From: Nocardioides baculatus
GTDB taxonomy: Bacteria; Actinomycetota; Actinomycetes; Propionibacteriales; Nocardioidaceae
NCBI RefSeq assembly: GCF_016735675.1
Contig: NZ_JAERSG010000003.1
Coordinates: 558,001 to 622,000 of the forward strand
Reading direction: 5' to 3'
Length of the DNA stretch: 64,000 bases
Positions 33,254-41,759 of this stretch are shown here, in pieces. The first letter of the stretch is position 1. Each line of letters opens with the position of its first letter. The translations under genes and the position numbers were made by a program. Under the pieces are notes generated by a model. That model searched no databases, was not told the origin of the DNA, and saw only the letters and a program-made list of their open reading frames with translations.

Positions 33254-34295
33254 CCGCGGACCCGTCCTGCTCGGCGGGCACAGCGACGACAAGCACCGTG
33301 ACGACGAGCAGGACGAGCTCGCCGACCTCGTCGACCGCGCGGTGGAGGCGAGCGGCGACGCCGCCGCCGCGCTCGACCTCGCCGGGTCGGTGGGCATGCA
33401 GCTGCCCGTCCCCGGATCCGGTGGGACCGCCCACCTGTGGTCGGCGCTGGCGAGCGTCGCGGCCGTCGACCTCACGGTGGCCCGCACGCTCGAGCCGCAC
33501 CTCGACGCGCTGGCGATCCTCGACCAGGCCGGTCGCACGCCCGAGCCCGGGACGTGGGGTGTCTTCGCCGCCGAGGGCCCCGGCGAGCCGCTGCGCGCGG
33601 AGCCACGCGGCGACCACCACGTCCTGGACGGCCGCAAGCACTGGTGCTCCCTCGGTGGCTCGCTCGACCGGGCGCTGGTCAGCGCGTGGGTGGGTGACGA
33701 GCGACAGCTCTTCGCCGTCGACCTCACGCAGCCCGGCGCCACCGCCGTGGCCGGGACCTGGGTGGCCCGCGGCCTCACCGCGGTCGACTCCGGGCCGATC
33801 GACTTCGCCGACGCGACCGCGTACGCCGTGGGCGAGCCCGGGTGGTACCTCGAGCGGCCGGGCTTCGCGTGGGGTGGCATCGGCGTGGCCGCGGTCTGGT
33901 TCGGCGGCGCCGTCGGCGTCGCCCGGCGGATGGTGCGGGCCGCAGGCACCCGGCTGCCCGACCAGGTGGCACTGATGCACCTCGGCGCGGCCGACGCCGC
34001 GCTGCACGCGGCGGGCAGCGTGCTCGCCCGTGCGGCACACGACGTCGACGCAGGCCGGCTCACCGGCGCCGACGGATGGCGCGCGGCGCTGCGGGTGCGC
34101 GAGGTCGTCGCTCTCGCTGCGGAGGACGTGCTGTCCCGTGCCGCCCACGGGCTCGGCCCCGGCCCGCTGGCCACCGACGAGGACCACGCCCGCCGGGTCG
34201 CGGACCTCCAGCTCTACCTGCGCCAGTGGCACGCCGAGCGCGACCAGGCCGCGCTGGGCGAGCAGCTGCTCCAGCACGGTGCGCGCGGGTGGTGA
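33246..34295 (+). CDS. Acyl-CoA dehydrogenase-like protein
   Basis: 349-aa protein with the acyl-CoA dehydrogenase fold: N-terminal helices, a beta-barrel middle ([27 protein letters not shown]) and a C-terminal four-helix bundle. It is shorter than typical ACADs (about 380 aa), and I could not place the catalytic Glu with certainty. It overlaps the catalase gene by 8 nt and the next gene by 4 nt (GTGA). NCBI-type annotations often show this trio (ACAD-like, PIG-L/methyltransferase, GT2) together in actinobacteria, from memory. Probable role: flavin-dependent oxidation in an uncharacterised biosynthetic route. Confidence 0.8.
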   Translation: MPDRGPVLLGGHSDDKHRDDEQDELADLVDRAVEASGDAAAALDLAGSVGMQLPVPGSGGTAHLWSALASVAAVDLTVARTLEPHLDALAILDQAGRTPEPGTWGVFAAEGPGEPLRAEPRGDHHVLDGRKHWCSLGGSLDRALVSAWVGDERQLFAVDLTQPGATAVAGTWVARGLTAVDSGPIDFADATAYAVGEPGWYLERPGFAWGGIGVAAVWFGGAVGVARRMVRAAGTRLPDQVALMHLGAADAALHAAGSVLARAAHDVDAGRLTGADGWRAALRVREVVALAAEDVLSRAAHGLGPGPLATDEDHARRVADLQLYLRQWHAERDQAALGEQLLQHGARGW

Positions 34296-35602
34296 GCGCG
34301 CCCGACTTCCGCCACGACCGCGTCGGCACCCCCGCGGCGGCGTGGGACGCGACCGTCGCCGCGCTACCGGTACTGGAGCTGCTGACGTCGCGATCCCGAC
34401 TGGTGGTGGCCGGCGCCCACCCGGACGACGAGACGCTGGGCGCCGGCGGGCTCATCCGCCGCGTCGGCCTCGGCGGGGGTCGGATCCAGGTCGTCACCGC
34501 GACAGCCGGTGAAGGGTCCCACCCGTCGTCCCCCACCCATCCGCGCGACGTCCTGGCCGACGTCCGTCGCGCCGAGCTGCGCGCTGCCATCGGCGAGCTG
34601 GCTCCGGACGCGGACGTGCGGTGCCTGGACGTCCCCGACGGCGACGTCGCCGCCCACGTCGACAAGGTCGTCGCCGCCCTGGTCGAGACCATCGGCACGG
34701 ACGGCGACGACGTGGTGCTCTGCGCACCGTGGCGCGGCGACGGACACCCCGACCACGACGCGGTTGGCCGGGCGGCCGCGGTCGCCGCGGCCCGCACGGA
34801 CGCGGTGCTCTGGGAGTACCCCGTCTGGTGGTGGCACTGGGGCAGTCCGGGCGCGCTCCCGGTCCCGGCGTCACGCCTGCCGCTCGAGGCCGCCGATCGC
34901 GCCGCCAAGCAGGCGGCCGTCGCTGCGCATGCCAGCCAGGTCGGTGCCCTGTCGGAGGCGCCAGGCGACGAGGTGATGCTCGGCCCCGACCTGCTCGCCC
35001 ACTTCGAGCGCGCCGACGAGGTCTTCCTCAGCGACGCCACGCCGCCCGAGGACGACGCCCTCGACCGGGTGCACCGGGACGAGCCCGACCCGTGGCGGGT
35101 CGACTCGGCCTACGAGCGCCGCAAGCGCGCCCTGACGCTAGCGAGCCTGCCGCGCGAGCACTACGGGGACGCCCTCGAGGTGGGCTGCTCGATCGGCGCC
35201 CTCGCCGTCGACCTCTCCGCGCGCTGCGACCGCCTGCTGGCGATCGACGCCAGCGCGGCCGCCGTCGAGCTCGCCCAGCGGCGTACGTCCGGCATCGCCG
35301 ACCTCGCCGTCAGCCTGGCGCGCGTGCCGTGGCAGTGGCCGTCGGGGTCCCGGGACCTGGTCTGCATCTCCGAGATCGGCTACTTCCTCAGCCCCCACGA
35401 GCTCGACGAGGTCGTCGCGCTCGCCCTCGGCTCCCTGACCGACGACGGGCACCTGCTGCTGTGCCACTGGCGGCACCAGCCCGTCGGCTGGCCGCTGGCC
35501 GGACCCGCCGTGCACGACGCCTTCCTCACCACCGGTGCACCCGTCCTGGTCGAGCACCACGAGCCCGACTTCCTGCTCCACGTCCTCGGCCGGCCGGCAT
35601 GA
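34292..35602 (+). CDS. PIG-L deacetylase / SAM methyltransferase fusion
   Basis: 436-aa bifunctional protein. Residues 30-240 are a PIG-L/LmbE zinc deacetylase: AGAHPDDETLGAGG carries the His-Pro-Asp-Asp metal motif, and RGDGHPDHDAVG supplies the third His. Residues 265-436 are a NodS-like class I methyltransferase with ALEVGCSIGALAVDLSARC as the SAM loop. PIG-L enzymes remove N-acetyl groups from GlcNAc conjugates (MshB in mycothiol synthesis, for example); fusion to a methyltransferase suggests deacetylation followed by methylation of one sugar-containing product. Coupled by 4-nt overlaps on both sides. Confidence 0.88.
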   Translation: MSAPDFRHDRVGTPAAAWDATVAALPVLELLTSRSRLVVAGAHPDDETLGAGGLIRRVGLGGGRIQVVTATAGEGSHPSSPTHPRDVLADVRRAELRAAIGELAPDADVRCLDVPDGDVAAHVDKVVAALVETIGTDGDDVVLCAPWRGDGHPDHDAVGRAAAVAAARTDAVLWEYPVWWWHWGSPGALPVPASRLPLEAADRAAKQAAVAAHASQVGALSEAPGDEVMLGPDLLAHFERADEVFLSDATPPEDDALDRVHRDEPDPWRVDSAYERRKRALTLASLPREHYGDALEVGCSIGALAVDLSARCDRLLAIDASAAAVELAQRRTSGIADLAVSLARVPWQWPSGSRDLVCISEIGYFLSPHELDEVVALALGSLTDDGHLLLCHWRHQPVGWPLAGPAVHDAFLTTGAPVLVEHHEPDFLLHVLGRPA

Positions 35603-36297
35603 CGCGGCCCACCGCGCTCGCGGTCGTGGTCCCGGTGCGCGACGAGGAGGCGTTGCTGCCCGCCTGCCTCGACTCGCTCGCTGACGCCGTCGTCGCCCTC
35701 TCCGAGACGCACCCGGGGCTGCCGGCCCGGGTGTTCGTGGTGCTCGACGCCTGCACCGACCGCTCGTCCGAGGTCGTCGCCTCGTGGCGGGGTGTCACCG
35801 CCGTGGTGACCCGTGCCGGCAACGTCGGCGTGGCCCGCGCAGCGGGGGTGGCCGCGGCCGCGGACTGGGCCGCGGGCTCCGGTGGTGGCTCGCTCTGGGT
35901 CGCCTGCACCGACGGCGACAGCGCCGTGCCCCGCTCGTGGCTGGGCACCCAGGTGGAGCTGGCAGCAGCTGGACACGACCTCGTCATCGGCACCGTCCGG
36001 CCCCGGCCCGGCGACCTCAGCGCGGAGGACCTCGAGCGCTGGCGCGAGCGACACAGCTCGGTCGACGGCCACGTCCACGTCCACGGCGCCAACCTCGGGT
36101 TCGCCTGGGACGCCTACGAGTCGGTGGGCGGGTTCGCCCCCATCGTCGAGCACGAGGACGTCGAGCTGGTCACGGCGATGCGGCGCGCGGGCCTTCGGTG
36201 GATCGCATCCGGTCGGATCGAGGTGACGACATCGGGGCGCCGCGCGGGTCGTACGCCGGGCGGCTTCGCCGGCTACCTCGAGGACATGGGCGCCTGA
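35599..36297 (+). CDS. Family 2 glycosyltransferase
   Basis: 232-aa GT-A fold glycosyltransferase. AVVVPVRDEEALLPACLDSL opens the nucleotide-sugar domain, VACTDGDSAVPRSWL carries the DxD-like DGD, and GFAPIVEHEDVELVTAMRRAG contains the ED catalytic-base region. No transmembrane segment, so a soluble enzyme acting on a cytoplasmic or activated acceptor. The start overlaps the PIG-L/methyltransferase stop by 4 nt. Last gene of the catalase-led run. Confidence 0.88.
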   Translation: MTRPTALAVVVPVRDEEALLPACLDSLADAVVALSETHPGLPARVFVVLDACTDRSSEVVASWRGVTAVVTRAGNVGVARAAGVAAAADWAAGSGGGSLWVACTDGDSAVPRSWLGTQVELAAAGHDLVIGTVRPRPGDLSAEDLERWRERHSSVDGHVHVHGANLGFAWDAYESVGGFAPIVEHEDVELVTAMRRAGLRWIASGRIEVTTSGRRAGRTPGGFAGYLEDMGA

Positions 36298-36326
36298 GCG
36301 GGCCGTCTAGGCTGGCGGCGATCACC

Positions 36327-37325
36327 ATGGCCACCAGCACCCAGACCCACCCCCGCCGCCTGCTGCTCGTCGTCGACGCGCCGTCGCTGCTGCACCGCAA
36401 CCACCACGCACGGGCGCACACCCAGCTCCGCGACCGGCAGGGTCGCCCGATCTGGGCGCTGCACGGGATGCTGCGCCAGATCCTCGAGTCGATCGACTCG
36501 TTCGCCCCGGACGCCGTGGTGTTCGGCCTCGACGACCGCACGGGATCGGTGCGCCGCGACTTCTACCCCGACTACAAGGCCGGGCGCGCCCAGAAGGACC
36601 CCGAGCTGGTCGACCAGCTGGAGCGGGCCGAGGCGCTGCTCCAGGCGCTCGGGCTCCACACGGTCACCCCGGCCGGGCTCGAGGCCGACGACGTCAACGC
36701 CTCCGGCGCGACCTGGGCCGAGGCCAACGGCTGGGACTGCGTCATCATCACCTCCGACCGCGACGCCTTCGCCCACATCAGCCCCCACACGCAGGTGCTG
36801 CGCCTGATCGACGGCGGCATCCACGGCTCCCCGATGCTCAACCCCGCGCGGCTCTTCAACATGTACGGCGTCCGCGCGACGAACTACCTCGCCTTCGCCG
36901 CCCTGCGCGGGGACTCCAGCGACAACCTCCCGGGCGTGCAGGGCATCGGCGAGAAGACCGCCGCCGTCCTGCTGGACGTGGCCGGCTCGATGGACGCCGT
37001 CTGGGCCGACATCGACCACAACGGCGGCGAGGCCCTGCTCGGGGCCTTCGAGGACTGGGCGACCGAGACCGGCGGTCGCCGCATCGGCCCCACCGTCGTA
37101 CGCCGCCTGCAGGCCGACGGCGCGCGCGAGCGCTACGAGTTCAACGTGACGATGATGTCGGGCCGCCACGACCTCGACCTCGGCCTCACACCCGACGTCC
37201 CCGGCTCGCGGGGGCTGCTGCCGCTCGACGTCGAGCGGGTGACCAACGTCGTCCGGTTCCTCGACAACGACTTCACGACCGACTTCGCGGTGCGCGTGCT
37301 GACGAGCCTCCCTGCGTCGCGCTGA
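36327..37325 (+). CDS. 5'-3' exonuclease (PolI N-domain/FEN family)
   Basis: 332-aa stand-alone 5' nuclease related to the N-terminal domain of DNA polymerase I. Acidic metal ligands are visible in VVDAPSLLHR, VFGLDDRTGSVRRDFYPDYKAGR, GLEADDV and IITSDRDAF. The helix-hairpin-helix GVQGIGEKTAAVLL follows. It removes RNA primers or 5' flaps. The start ATG 36327 lies 7 nt after the transcription start predicted by TAGGCT (36308-36313). The last 53 bases overlap the convergent MerR gene in antisense. Confidence 0.93.
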   Translation: MATSTQTHPRRLLLVVDAPSLLHRNHHARAHTQLRDRQGRPIWALHGMLRQILESIDSFAPDAVVFGLDDRTGSVRRDFYPDYKAGRAQKDPELVDQLERAEALLQALGLHTVTPAGLEADDVNASGATWAEANGWDCVIITSDRDAFAHISPHTQVLRLIDGGIHGSPMLNPARLFNMYGVRATNYLAFAALRGDSSDNLPGVQGIGEKTAAVLLDVAGSMDAVWADIDHNGGEALLGAFEDWATETGGRRIGPTVVRRLQADGARERYEFNVTMMSGRHDLDLGLTPDVPGSRGLLPLDVERVTNVVRFLDNDFTTDFAVRVLTSLPASR

Positions 37326-37584
37326 CCTCGAGTCGAGCCTTCAGGTCGCTGACCTCGTCCTCGAGCTCCAGCACGCGCGCGATGCCCACCAGGTTGAGCC
37401 CCTCGGCCAGGAGGTCACGGATCCGCCCGAGCCGGTCGACGTCGTCAGGGCTGTAGAGGCGGGTGCCGCCGTCGGTGCGGTCGGGCGTCAGCAGCCCCCG
37501 GCGCTCGTAGACGCGCAGGTTCTGGATCTCCATCGAGACCATCGTTGCGGCCACCGAGATGGCGTAGACACCGACCGTCGACAT
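37273..37584 (-). CDS. MerR family regulator, HspR-like
   Basis: 103-aa MerR-type DNA-binding protein: VYAISVAATMVSMEIQNLRVYERRGLLTPDRTDGGTRLYSPDDVDRL is the winged helix with the second helix pair, followed by a short coiled coil (LELEDEVSDLKARLE). It resembles HspR, the heat-shock repressor, but is shorter and lacks the CxxC-type tail. It is divergent from an hsp20 gene, and the gap holds an inverted repeat over the hsp20 start site, so it most likely represses hsp20 and itself. The 3' end overlaps the exonuclease gene by 53 nt. Confidence 0.85.
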   Translation of the reverse strand: MSTVGVYAISVAATMVSMEIQNLRVYERRGLLTPDRTDGGTRLYSPDDVDRLGRIRDLLAEGLNLVGIARVLELEDEVSDLKARLEVSATQGGSSARAPRSRS

Positions 37585-37600
37585 TTCTCGCTCCACGGCC

Positions 37601-37629
37601 TTGATCTTGCCTGATCGATTGGCTATAAG
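37601..37629 (+). promoter_or_regulatory. hsp20 promoter
   Basis: TTGATC (37601-37606), a 17-bp spacer and TATAAG (37624-37629) make a good housekeeping-type promoter, with transcription expected near 37636. Confidence 0.6.
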
Positions 37630-37631
37630 AA

Positions 37632-37653
37632 ACCTGTAACCATCAATACAGGT
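37632..37653. promoter_or_regulatory. Inverted repeat over the hsp20 start site, putative MerR operator
   Basis: ACCTGTA-N8-TACAGGT, perfect 7-bp arms, covering the predicted start point of hsp20. This is not the HAIR sequence (CTTGAGT-N7-ACTCAAG) known for HspR, so the adjacent regulator would have a different specificity. Confidence 0.6.
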
Positions 37654-37654
37654 C

Positions 37655-37674
37655 GTGGACCGGTTCCGGTCCAC
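37655..37674 (+). promoter_or_regulatory. Perfect hairpin in the hsp20 5' leader
   Basis: GTGGACCGGTTCCGGTCCAC is a perfect inverted repeat 22 bp before the hsp20 start codon and just ahead of the AGGAGGAG ribosome site. In RNA it would fold into a short stem next to the ribosome site; a thermosensor is possible but speculative, as the stem is GC-rich. Confidence 0.45.
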
Positions 37675-37696
37675 CCGGCTGAACCAGGAGGAGACG

Positions 37697-38128
37697 ATGT
37701 TGCTTCGAACCACCGACCCGTTCCGTGATCTCGACCGCCTGACCCAGCAGCTCATGGGCACGACGAACCGTCCCGCGGTGATGCCGATGGACGCCTGGCG
37801 CGAGGGCGACCGCTTCGTCATCGAGTTCGACCTGCCGGGCGTCAACGCCGACAGCATCGACCTCGACGTCGAGCGCAACGTGCTGACCGTGCGCGCCGAG
37901 CGGGTCGCCCGCAACGGCGACTGGGAGCCGCTGGCCTCCGAGCGCCCGCGCGGTGCCTTCAGCCGCCAGCTCGTGCTCGGCGACAACCTCGACCTCGAGC
38001 GCATCGAGGCCGGTTACACCGATGGCGTGCTCAGGCTCGTGGTCCCGGTCGCCGAGAAGGCGAAGCCGCGCAAGATCGAGATCAAGGGGACGAGCGGGGC
38101 CGGCCAGCACGCCGAGCTGACCAGCTGA
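37697..38128 (+). CDS. Hsp20/alpha-crystallin small heat-shock protein
   Basis: 143-aa small heat-shock protein: N-terminal [14 protein letters not shown], the alpha-crystallin domain (residues 35-125) with [27 protein letters not shown], and the IEI motif near the C terminus (KPRKIEIKG) that links oligomers. It holds unfolding proteins in an ATP-independent manner. ATG 37697 follows a strong AGGAGGAG. Expression is probably controlled by the divergent MerR regulator through the repeat at the start site. Confidence 0.93.
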   Translation: MLLRTTDPFRDLDRLTQQLMGTTNRPAVMPMDAWREGDRFVIEFDLPGVNADSIDLDVERNVLTVRAERVARNGDWEPLASERPRGAFSRQLVLGDNLDLERIEAGYTDGVLRLVVPVAEKAKPRKIEIKGTSGAGQHAELTS

Positions 38129-38137
38129 CGCCCACCC

Positions 38138-38184
38138 GGTCGCGGGGTCGCAGCCCTTGCGCAGTGCGCTGCGACCTCGCGGCC
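38138..38184. terminator. Hairpin terminator between hsp20 and the membrane protein gene
   Basis: 38138-38154 and 38168-38184 form a 17-nt inverted repeat with 2 mismatches around a 13-nt loop. It lies between convergent genes and its right arm touches the stop of the minus-strand gene, fitting bidirectional termination. Confidence 0.65.
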
Positions 38185-38777
38185 TACGTGTCCGCCTGGT
38201 GGAGGTCCACCCGCAACATCCGGGCCGTCAGGTCCACCGCGGGACCGAGGAGGAAGATCACCGCGAGCGTGCCGACGCCGATCGTGGCGCCGAGCAGCCA
38301 CCCGCCCAGCGCTCCCCCGCCCTGGACGACGCTGTAGCTCCACTTGAAGGGCACCGGGGGGTCCCACGCGAGTGCCGCGGCCTCGGCCGGACCGGCGCCG
38401 GTGTGGCTGCCGAGGTAGAGCACGATCCCGATCGCGATGACCGGGAACGCCGCCACCAGCAGCACCCCGCGCCAGACGAGCGCATCAGGCGTCTCGAGCA
38501 GGTCGAGGACGACGCCGACGACCACGCCCACGAGGACGACCTGCACGACCGTGCCGACGCCGGGCCGGACGTGCCGCAGCGCGGCGAGCACCACCAGGAC
38601 CGCGCCCACGATGGCGTTCGCGATCCAGAACTCCGTCCCGGACGTCAGCGAGATCCCGTTGACAAAGGTCGAGTAGCCGTCGGAACCGAGGTCCGCGGCG
38701 AGCAGCATCGCGACTCCCGTCCCGAGGACGACGCAGCCGAGCAGGAGCATCGCCGTACGGCGAGGGCTGGGGATCAC
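38184..38777 (-). CDS. YczE/YitT-like integral membrane protein
   Basis: 197-aa membrane protein with five or six predicted helices (about residues 8-28, 48-66, 72-92, 101-121 and 145-180). The motif LGTGVAMLLAADLGSDGYSTFVNGIS near the N terminus is typical of YczE/YitT-type proteins, whose function is not established. The GTG at 38777 is the only reasonable start before the first helix. Single gene, convergent with hsp20. Confidence 0.75.
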   Translation of the reverse strand: MIPSPRRTAMLLLGCVVLGTGVAMLLAADLGSDGYSTFVNGISLTSGTEFWIANAIVGAVLVVLAALRHVRPGVGTVVQVVLVGVVVGVVLDLLETPDALVWRGVLLVAAFPVIAIGIVLYLGSHTGAGPAEAAALAWDPPVPFKWSYSVVQGGGALGGWLLGATIGVGTLAVIFLLGPAVDLTARMLRVDLHQADT

Positions 38778-38867
38778 CGCGCCAGCATCTCAGCAGTCGG
38801 CGACCGTTCATCCGCCGGCCACCTGCCGGCCCCTTGCGCGGCGACCAGCGGGACGAGGGTCGGGCGC

Positions 38868-40874
38868 ATGACCCCACGTCTCGACCTCCCCCTCCTCCCG
38901 ATGGCCGGCAAGACCCACGGCAACCGCAGCGCGGTCACCTGCCACCTGCGCTGCGGCGACGCGTGCTCGATCGCCGCGCCCAACACCACCGACACGTCGT
39001 ACTTCCGCGACGTCGCCGCCACGGCGCTCAGTCGCCGCTCGGTCGTCGGCACCGGCCTGACGGTCGCCGCGCTCGCCGCGGTGTCCTCGAGCCCGGTCGC
39101 CGCAGCACCCGCCAGGGCCGTACGCCGCGGCAGGCCCGAGGCCCTCCCGTTCGCGCCGATCGGCCCCGTGGCCACCACCGTCGACGACGTGACCGTGCCC
39201 GCCGGCTACCGCTGGGACGCGATCCTGCGCTGGGGCGACCCGATCCTGCCCGGCGCCCCGGCCTTCGACGCGACCCGGCAGACGCCCGAGGCCCAGGCCG
39301 GCCAGTTCGGCTACAACAACGACTACCTCGACATCATCGAGACCAGCCGCTCGGGCACGAGCGCACTCCTCGTGTGCAACCACGAGTACACCAACGAGAA
39401 CATCATGTTCCCGCCCGGCACCCCTGCCGAGACCGTCATCCGCACGGTGTGGGCGGCGCACGGCATGAGCGTCGTCGAGCTGACCCGCCGCAAGCGCGGG
39501 GACGCGTGGACGTACGTCCCCGGTGCCCGCCTCAACCGCCGGATCACCCTCGACACCCCGTTCGCCGTCGACGGTCCCGCGGCCGGCTCCGACCTGCTGA
39601 AGACCGCCGCCGACCCGACCGGCCGCACCGTGCGCGGCACCATGAACAACTGCTCCGGCGGCACGACGCCGTGGGGCACCGTCCTGTCGGGCGAGGAGAA
39701 CTTCAACCAGTACTTCCGCGCGACCGGCACCGACCGCACGGAGTCGCGCTACGGGCTCGCCGCCAACCAGGACTCGCGCAACTGGCGCTCGATCGACCCG
39801 CGGTGGGACGCCACGACCGCCGACTACCGCAACGAGCCCAACCGCTTCGGCTGGGTCGTCGAGGTCGACCCCACCGACCCGACGTCGACGCCGGTGAAGC
39901 ACACCGCGATGGGCCGCTTCAAGCACGAGGGCGCCAACGTCATCATCAACGACGACGGACACGTCGTCGCCTACATGGGCGACGACGAGCGCTTCGACTA
40001 CCTCTACCGCTTCGTCTCCCGCGACACGTTCCGCCCGGGCAACAGCCGCAAGGCGCGCGCACACAACCTCGGCCTGCTGAGCGCCGGAGACCTGTCGGTC
40101 GCCCGTCTCACCGGCGACGGCGCCGAGGACGGCGTCAACGACGGCACCGGCCAGTGGATCCCGCTGACCCGCGACGGCCAGTCGGTCGTGCCGGGCTTCA
40201 GCACCGAGGAGGTCCTCGTCTACACGCGCCTGGCCGCGGACGTCGTGCAGCCCACCAAGATGGACCGCCCCGAGGACGTCCAGCCCAGCCTGCACAACGG
40301 TCGGATCTACGTCGCGTGCACCAACAACACCGCGCGCACCGCGCTCCAGGTCGACGAGGCCAACCCGCGACCGGCCAACAAGGACGGCCACGTCGTCGAG
40401 CTCGTGCCCGACGGCGGCGACCACAGGCGCGACACGTTCACCTGGAACCTGTTCCTCATCTGCGGCGACGAGGCGTCCGCCGGTCGCTACTTCGGCGGCT
40501 GGACCGGGCCCGTGTCCCCGATCTCCTGCCCGGACAACGTCGCCTTCGACAGCGAGGGCAACCTCTGGGTCTCCACCGACGGCCAGCCCAGCGCGATCAA
40601 GAAGAGCGACGGTCTCTTCAAGGTGCCGGTCGAGGGCGCCGAGCGCGGCCACGTGCAGCAGTTCCTCGCCGTGCCGTCGGGCGCCGAGACCTGCGGCCCG
40701 GTCGTCCACGACCGCGACGGGTCGGTCTTCGTGGCCGTCCAGCACCCCGGAGAGGACGGCTCGTGGGCGGCACCGCAGTCGCGCTTCCCCGACTTCGTCC
40801 CGGCCGGCAGCACGGCGTCCGCGGGCCAGTTCGCCGGACCGCGCCCCACGGTCGTGCAGGTGACGCGACGCTGA
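38868..40874 (+). CDS. PhoX-like (DUF839) Tat-exported phosphatase
   Basis: 668-aa PhoX family protein. N-terminal residues 16-35 (THGNRSAVTCHLRCGDACS) are a block characteristic of this family, followed by the twin-arginine signal SRRSVVGTGLTVAALA at residues 55-70. The beta-propeller body contains NNDY, CNHEYTNENIMFP, GTTPWGTVLSGEENF and SCPDNVAFDSEGNLWVSTDGQ, the calcium/iron-binding regions of PhoX. Known members are extracytoplasmic, Ca- and Fe-dependent alkaline phosphatases. No Pho box was recognised upstream. The ceramidase-like gene follows 19 bp later with its own -10 element. Confidence 0.9.
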   Translation: MTPRLDLPLLPMAGKTHGNRSAVTCHLRCGDACSIAAPNTTDTSYFRDVAATALSRRSVVGTGLTVAALAAVSSSPVAAAPARAVRRGRPEALPFAPIGPVATTVDDVTVPAGYRWDAILRWGDPILPGAPAFDATRQTPEAQAGQFGYNNDYLDIIETSRSGTSALLVCNHEYTNENIMFPPGTPAETVIRTVWAAHGMSVVELTRRKRGDAWTYVPGARLNRRITLDTPFAVDGPAAGSDLLKTAADPTGRTVRGTMNNCSGGTTPWGTVLSGEENFNQYFRATGTDRTESRYGLAANQDSRNWRSIDPRWDATTADYRNEPNRFGWVVEVDPTDPTSTPVKHTAMGRFKHEGANVIINDDGHVVAYMGDDERFDYLYRFVSRDTFRPGNSRKARAHNLGLLSAGDLSVARLTGDGAEDGVNDGTGQWIPLTRDGQSVVPGFSTEEVLVYTRLAADVVQPTKMDRPEDVQPSLHNGRIYVACTNNTARTALQVDEANPRPANKDGHVVELVPDGGDHRRDTFTWNLFLICGDEASAGRYFGGWTGPVSPISCPDNVAFDSEGNLWVSTDGQPSAIKKSDGLFKVPVEGAERGHVQQFLAVPSGAETCGPVVHDRDGSVFVAVQHPGEDGSWAAPQSRFPDFVPAGSTASAGQFAGPRPTVVQVTRR

Positions 40875-40881
40875 GGGTCCC

Positions 40882-40887
40882 TACGAT
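40882..40887 (+). promoter_or_regulatory. -10 element for leaderless ceramidase-like gene
   Basis: TACGAT ends exactly 6 nt before ATG 40894, placing the predicted transcription start at the A of ATG. Confidence 0.45.
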
Positions 40888-40893
40888 CGGCAC

Positions 40894-41697
40894 ATGACCC
40901 GCCCCGTCGCCACTGCCAGCGCAGTGGCGGCGGGCTCGGTCGTCCTGCTCGCAGTCGCCGTCGCGCAGGGCTGGCTCGGTCCGGACGTCGGGCGCGGCGC
41001 GAACTTCTGCGAGGCCGCGCGCGACGGGCTGGTCCGCCAGCCCGCCAACACCTTCTCCAACCTCGGCTTCGTGGTGGCCGGGCTCCTGGTCGCGCGCCGG
41101 GCCGGACGCCTGCCCGCCGACGCCGTGATGTCGCCGACCGTCGCCACCTTCTTCGTCTGCGTCGTCGTGCTCCTCGGGCCCGCGTCGGCGGCCATGCACG
41201 CCACGCAGAGCGAGTGGGGCGGCCACCTCGACATGCTGAGCATGTACCTCGTCGCCGGCTTCGCCGCGGCGTGGGCCTGGGTCCGCTGGGCCCGTCGTGG
41301 CACCACCGCCTTCGTGACGGCGTACGTCGCCTGCGTGGCCGCCTGCGAGCTCGTCGGGCTCTGGCCCGAGCCGGTCCCCGTCGTGCACTACTCCGGCAAC
41401 CTCGCCTTCGGCCTGCTGCTCGTCGCGGCCGTGGCCTTGGAGACCGTGCTCTGGAGGCGCGGCGAGACCTCGATCGTCTTCCGCCACGGCGTCGTCGCCC
41501 TCGTCGCGATGCTCGTCGCCTTCACGATCTGGCTGCTCACCAACGCCGGCATGTGCGACCCGCACTCGCAGCTGCAGGGGCACGCCGTGTGGCACCTGCT
41601 GTGCGCGGTGTCGGCCTACTGGCTGTTCCGGATGTATGCCTCGGAAAGTCGTGCGGTGTCCACCCCGGCGAGGTTGACCAGACCCACCGTCGTGTAG
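40894..41697 (+). CDS. Alkaline ceramidase-like membrane hydrolase
   Basis: 267-aa polytopic protein of the ceramidase (CREST) superfamily with about seven helices. Conserved residues are visible: FCEA near residue 40, QPANTFSNLGFV, SAAMHATQSEWGGHLDMLSMY, and near the end QGHAVWHLLCAVSAYWLF. The His and Asp residues in these segments form the membrane-embedded zinc site in characterised ceramidases. The substrate in a bacterium that probably lacks sphingolipids is unknown; another lipid amide is possible. Likely leaderless transcript. Confidence 0.82.
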   Translation: MTRPVATASAVAAGSVVLLAVAVAQGWLGPDVGRGANFCEAARDGLVRQPANTFSNLGFVVAGLLVARRAGRLPADAVMSPTVATFFVCVVVLLGPASAAMHATQSEWGGHLDMLSMYLVAGFAAAWAWVRWARRGTTAFVTAYVACVAACELVGLWPEPVPVVHYSGNLAFGLLLVAAVALETVLWRRGETSIVFRHGVVALVAMLVAFTIWLLTNAGMCDPHSQLQGHAVWHLLCAVSAYWLFRMYASESRAVSTPARLTRPTVV

Positions 41698-41759
41698 GTA
41701 GATGGACCGGCTCCGGGTGACCGGACGCTCTCGGATCTCTCTCGGAAAGTGGTTCCCGC

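Noticed and set aside
30428..34174. 1248-codon minus-strand frame opposite the activator and catalase
   Set aside because: No motifs, low-complexity composition typical of antisense frames in GC-rich DNA; the plus strand carries clear activator, catalase and ACAD-like genes.
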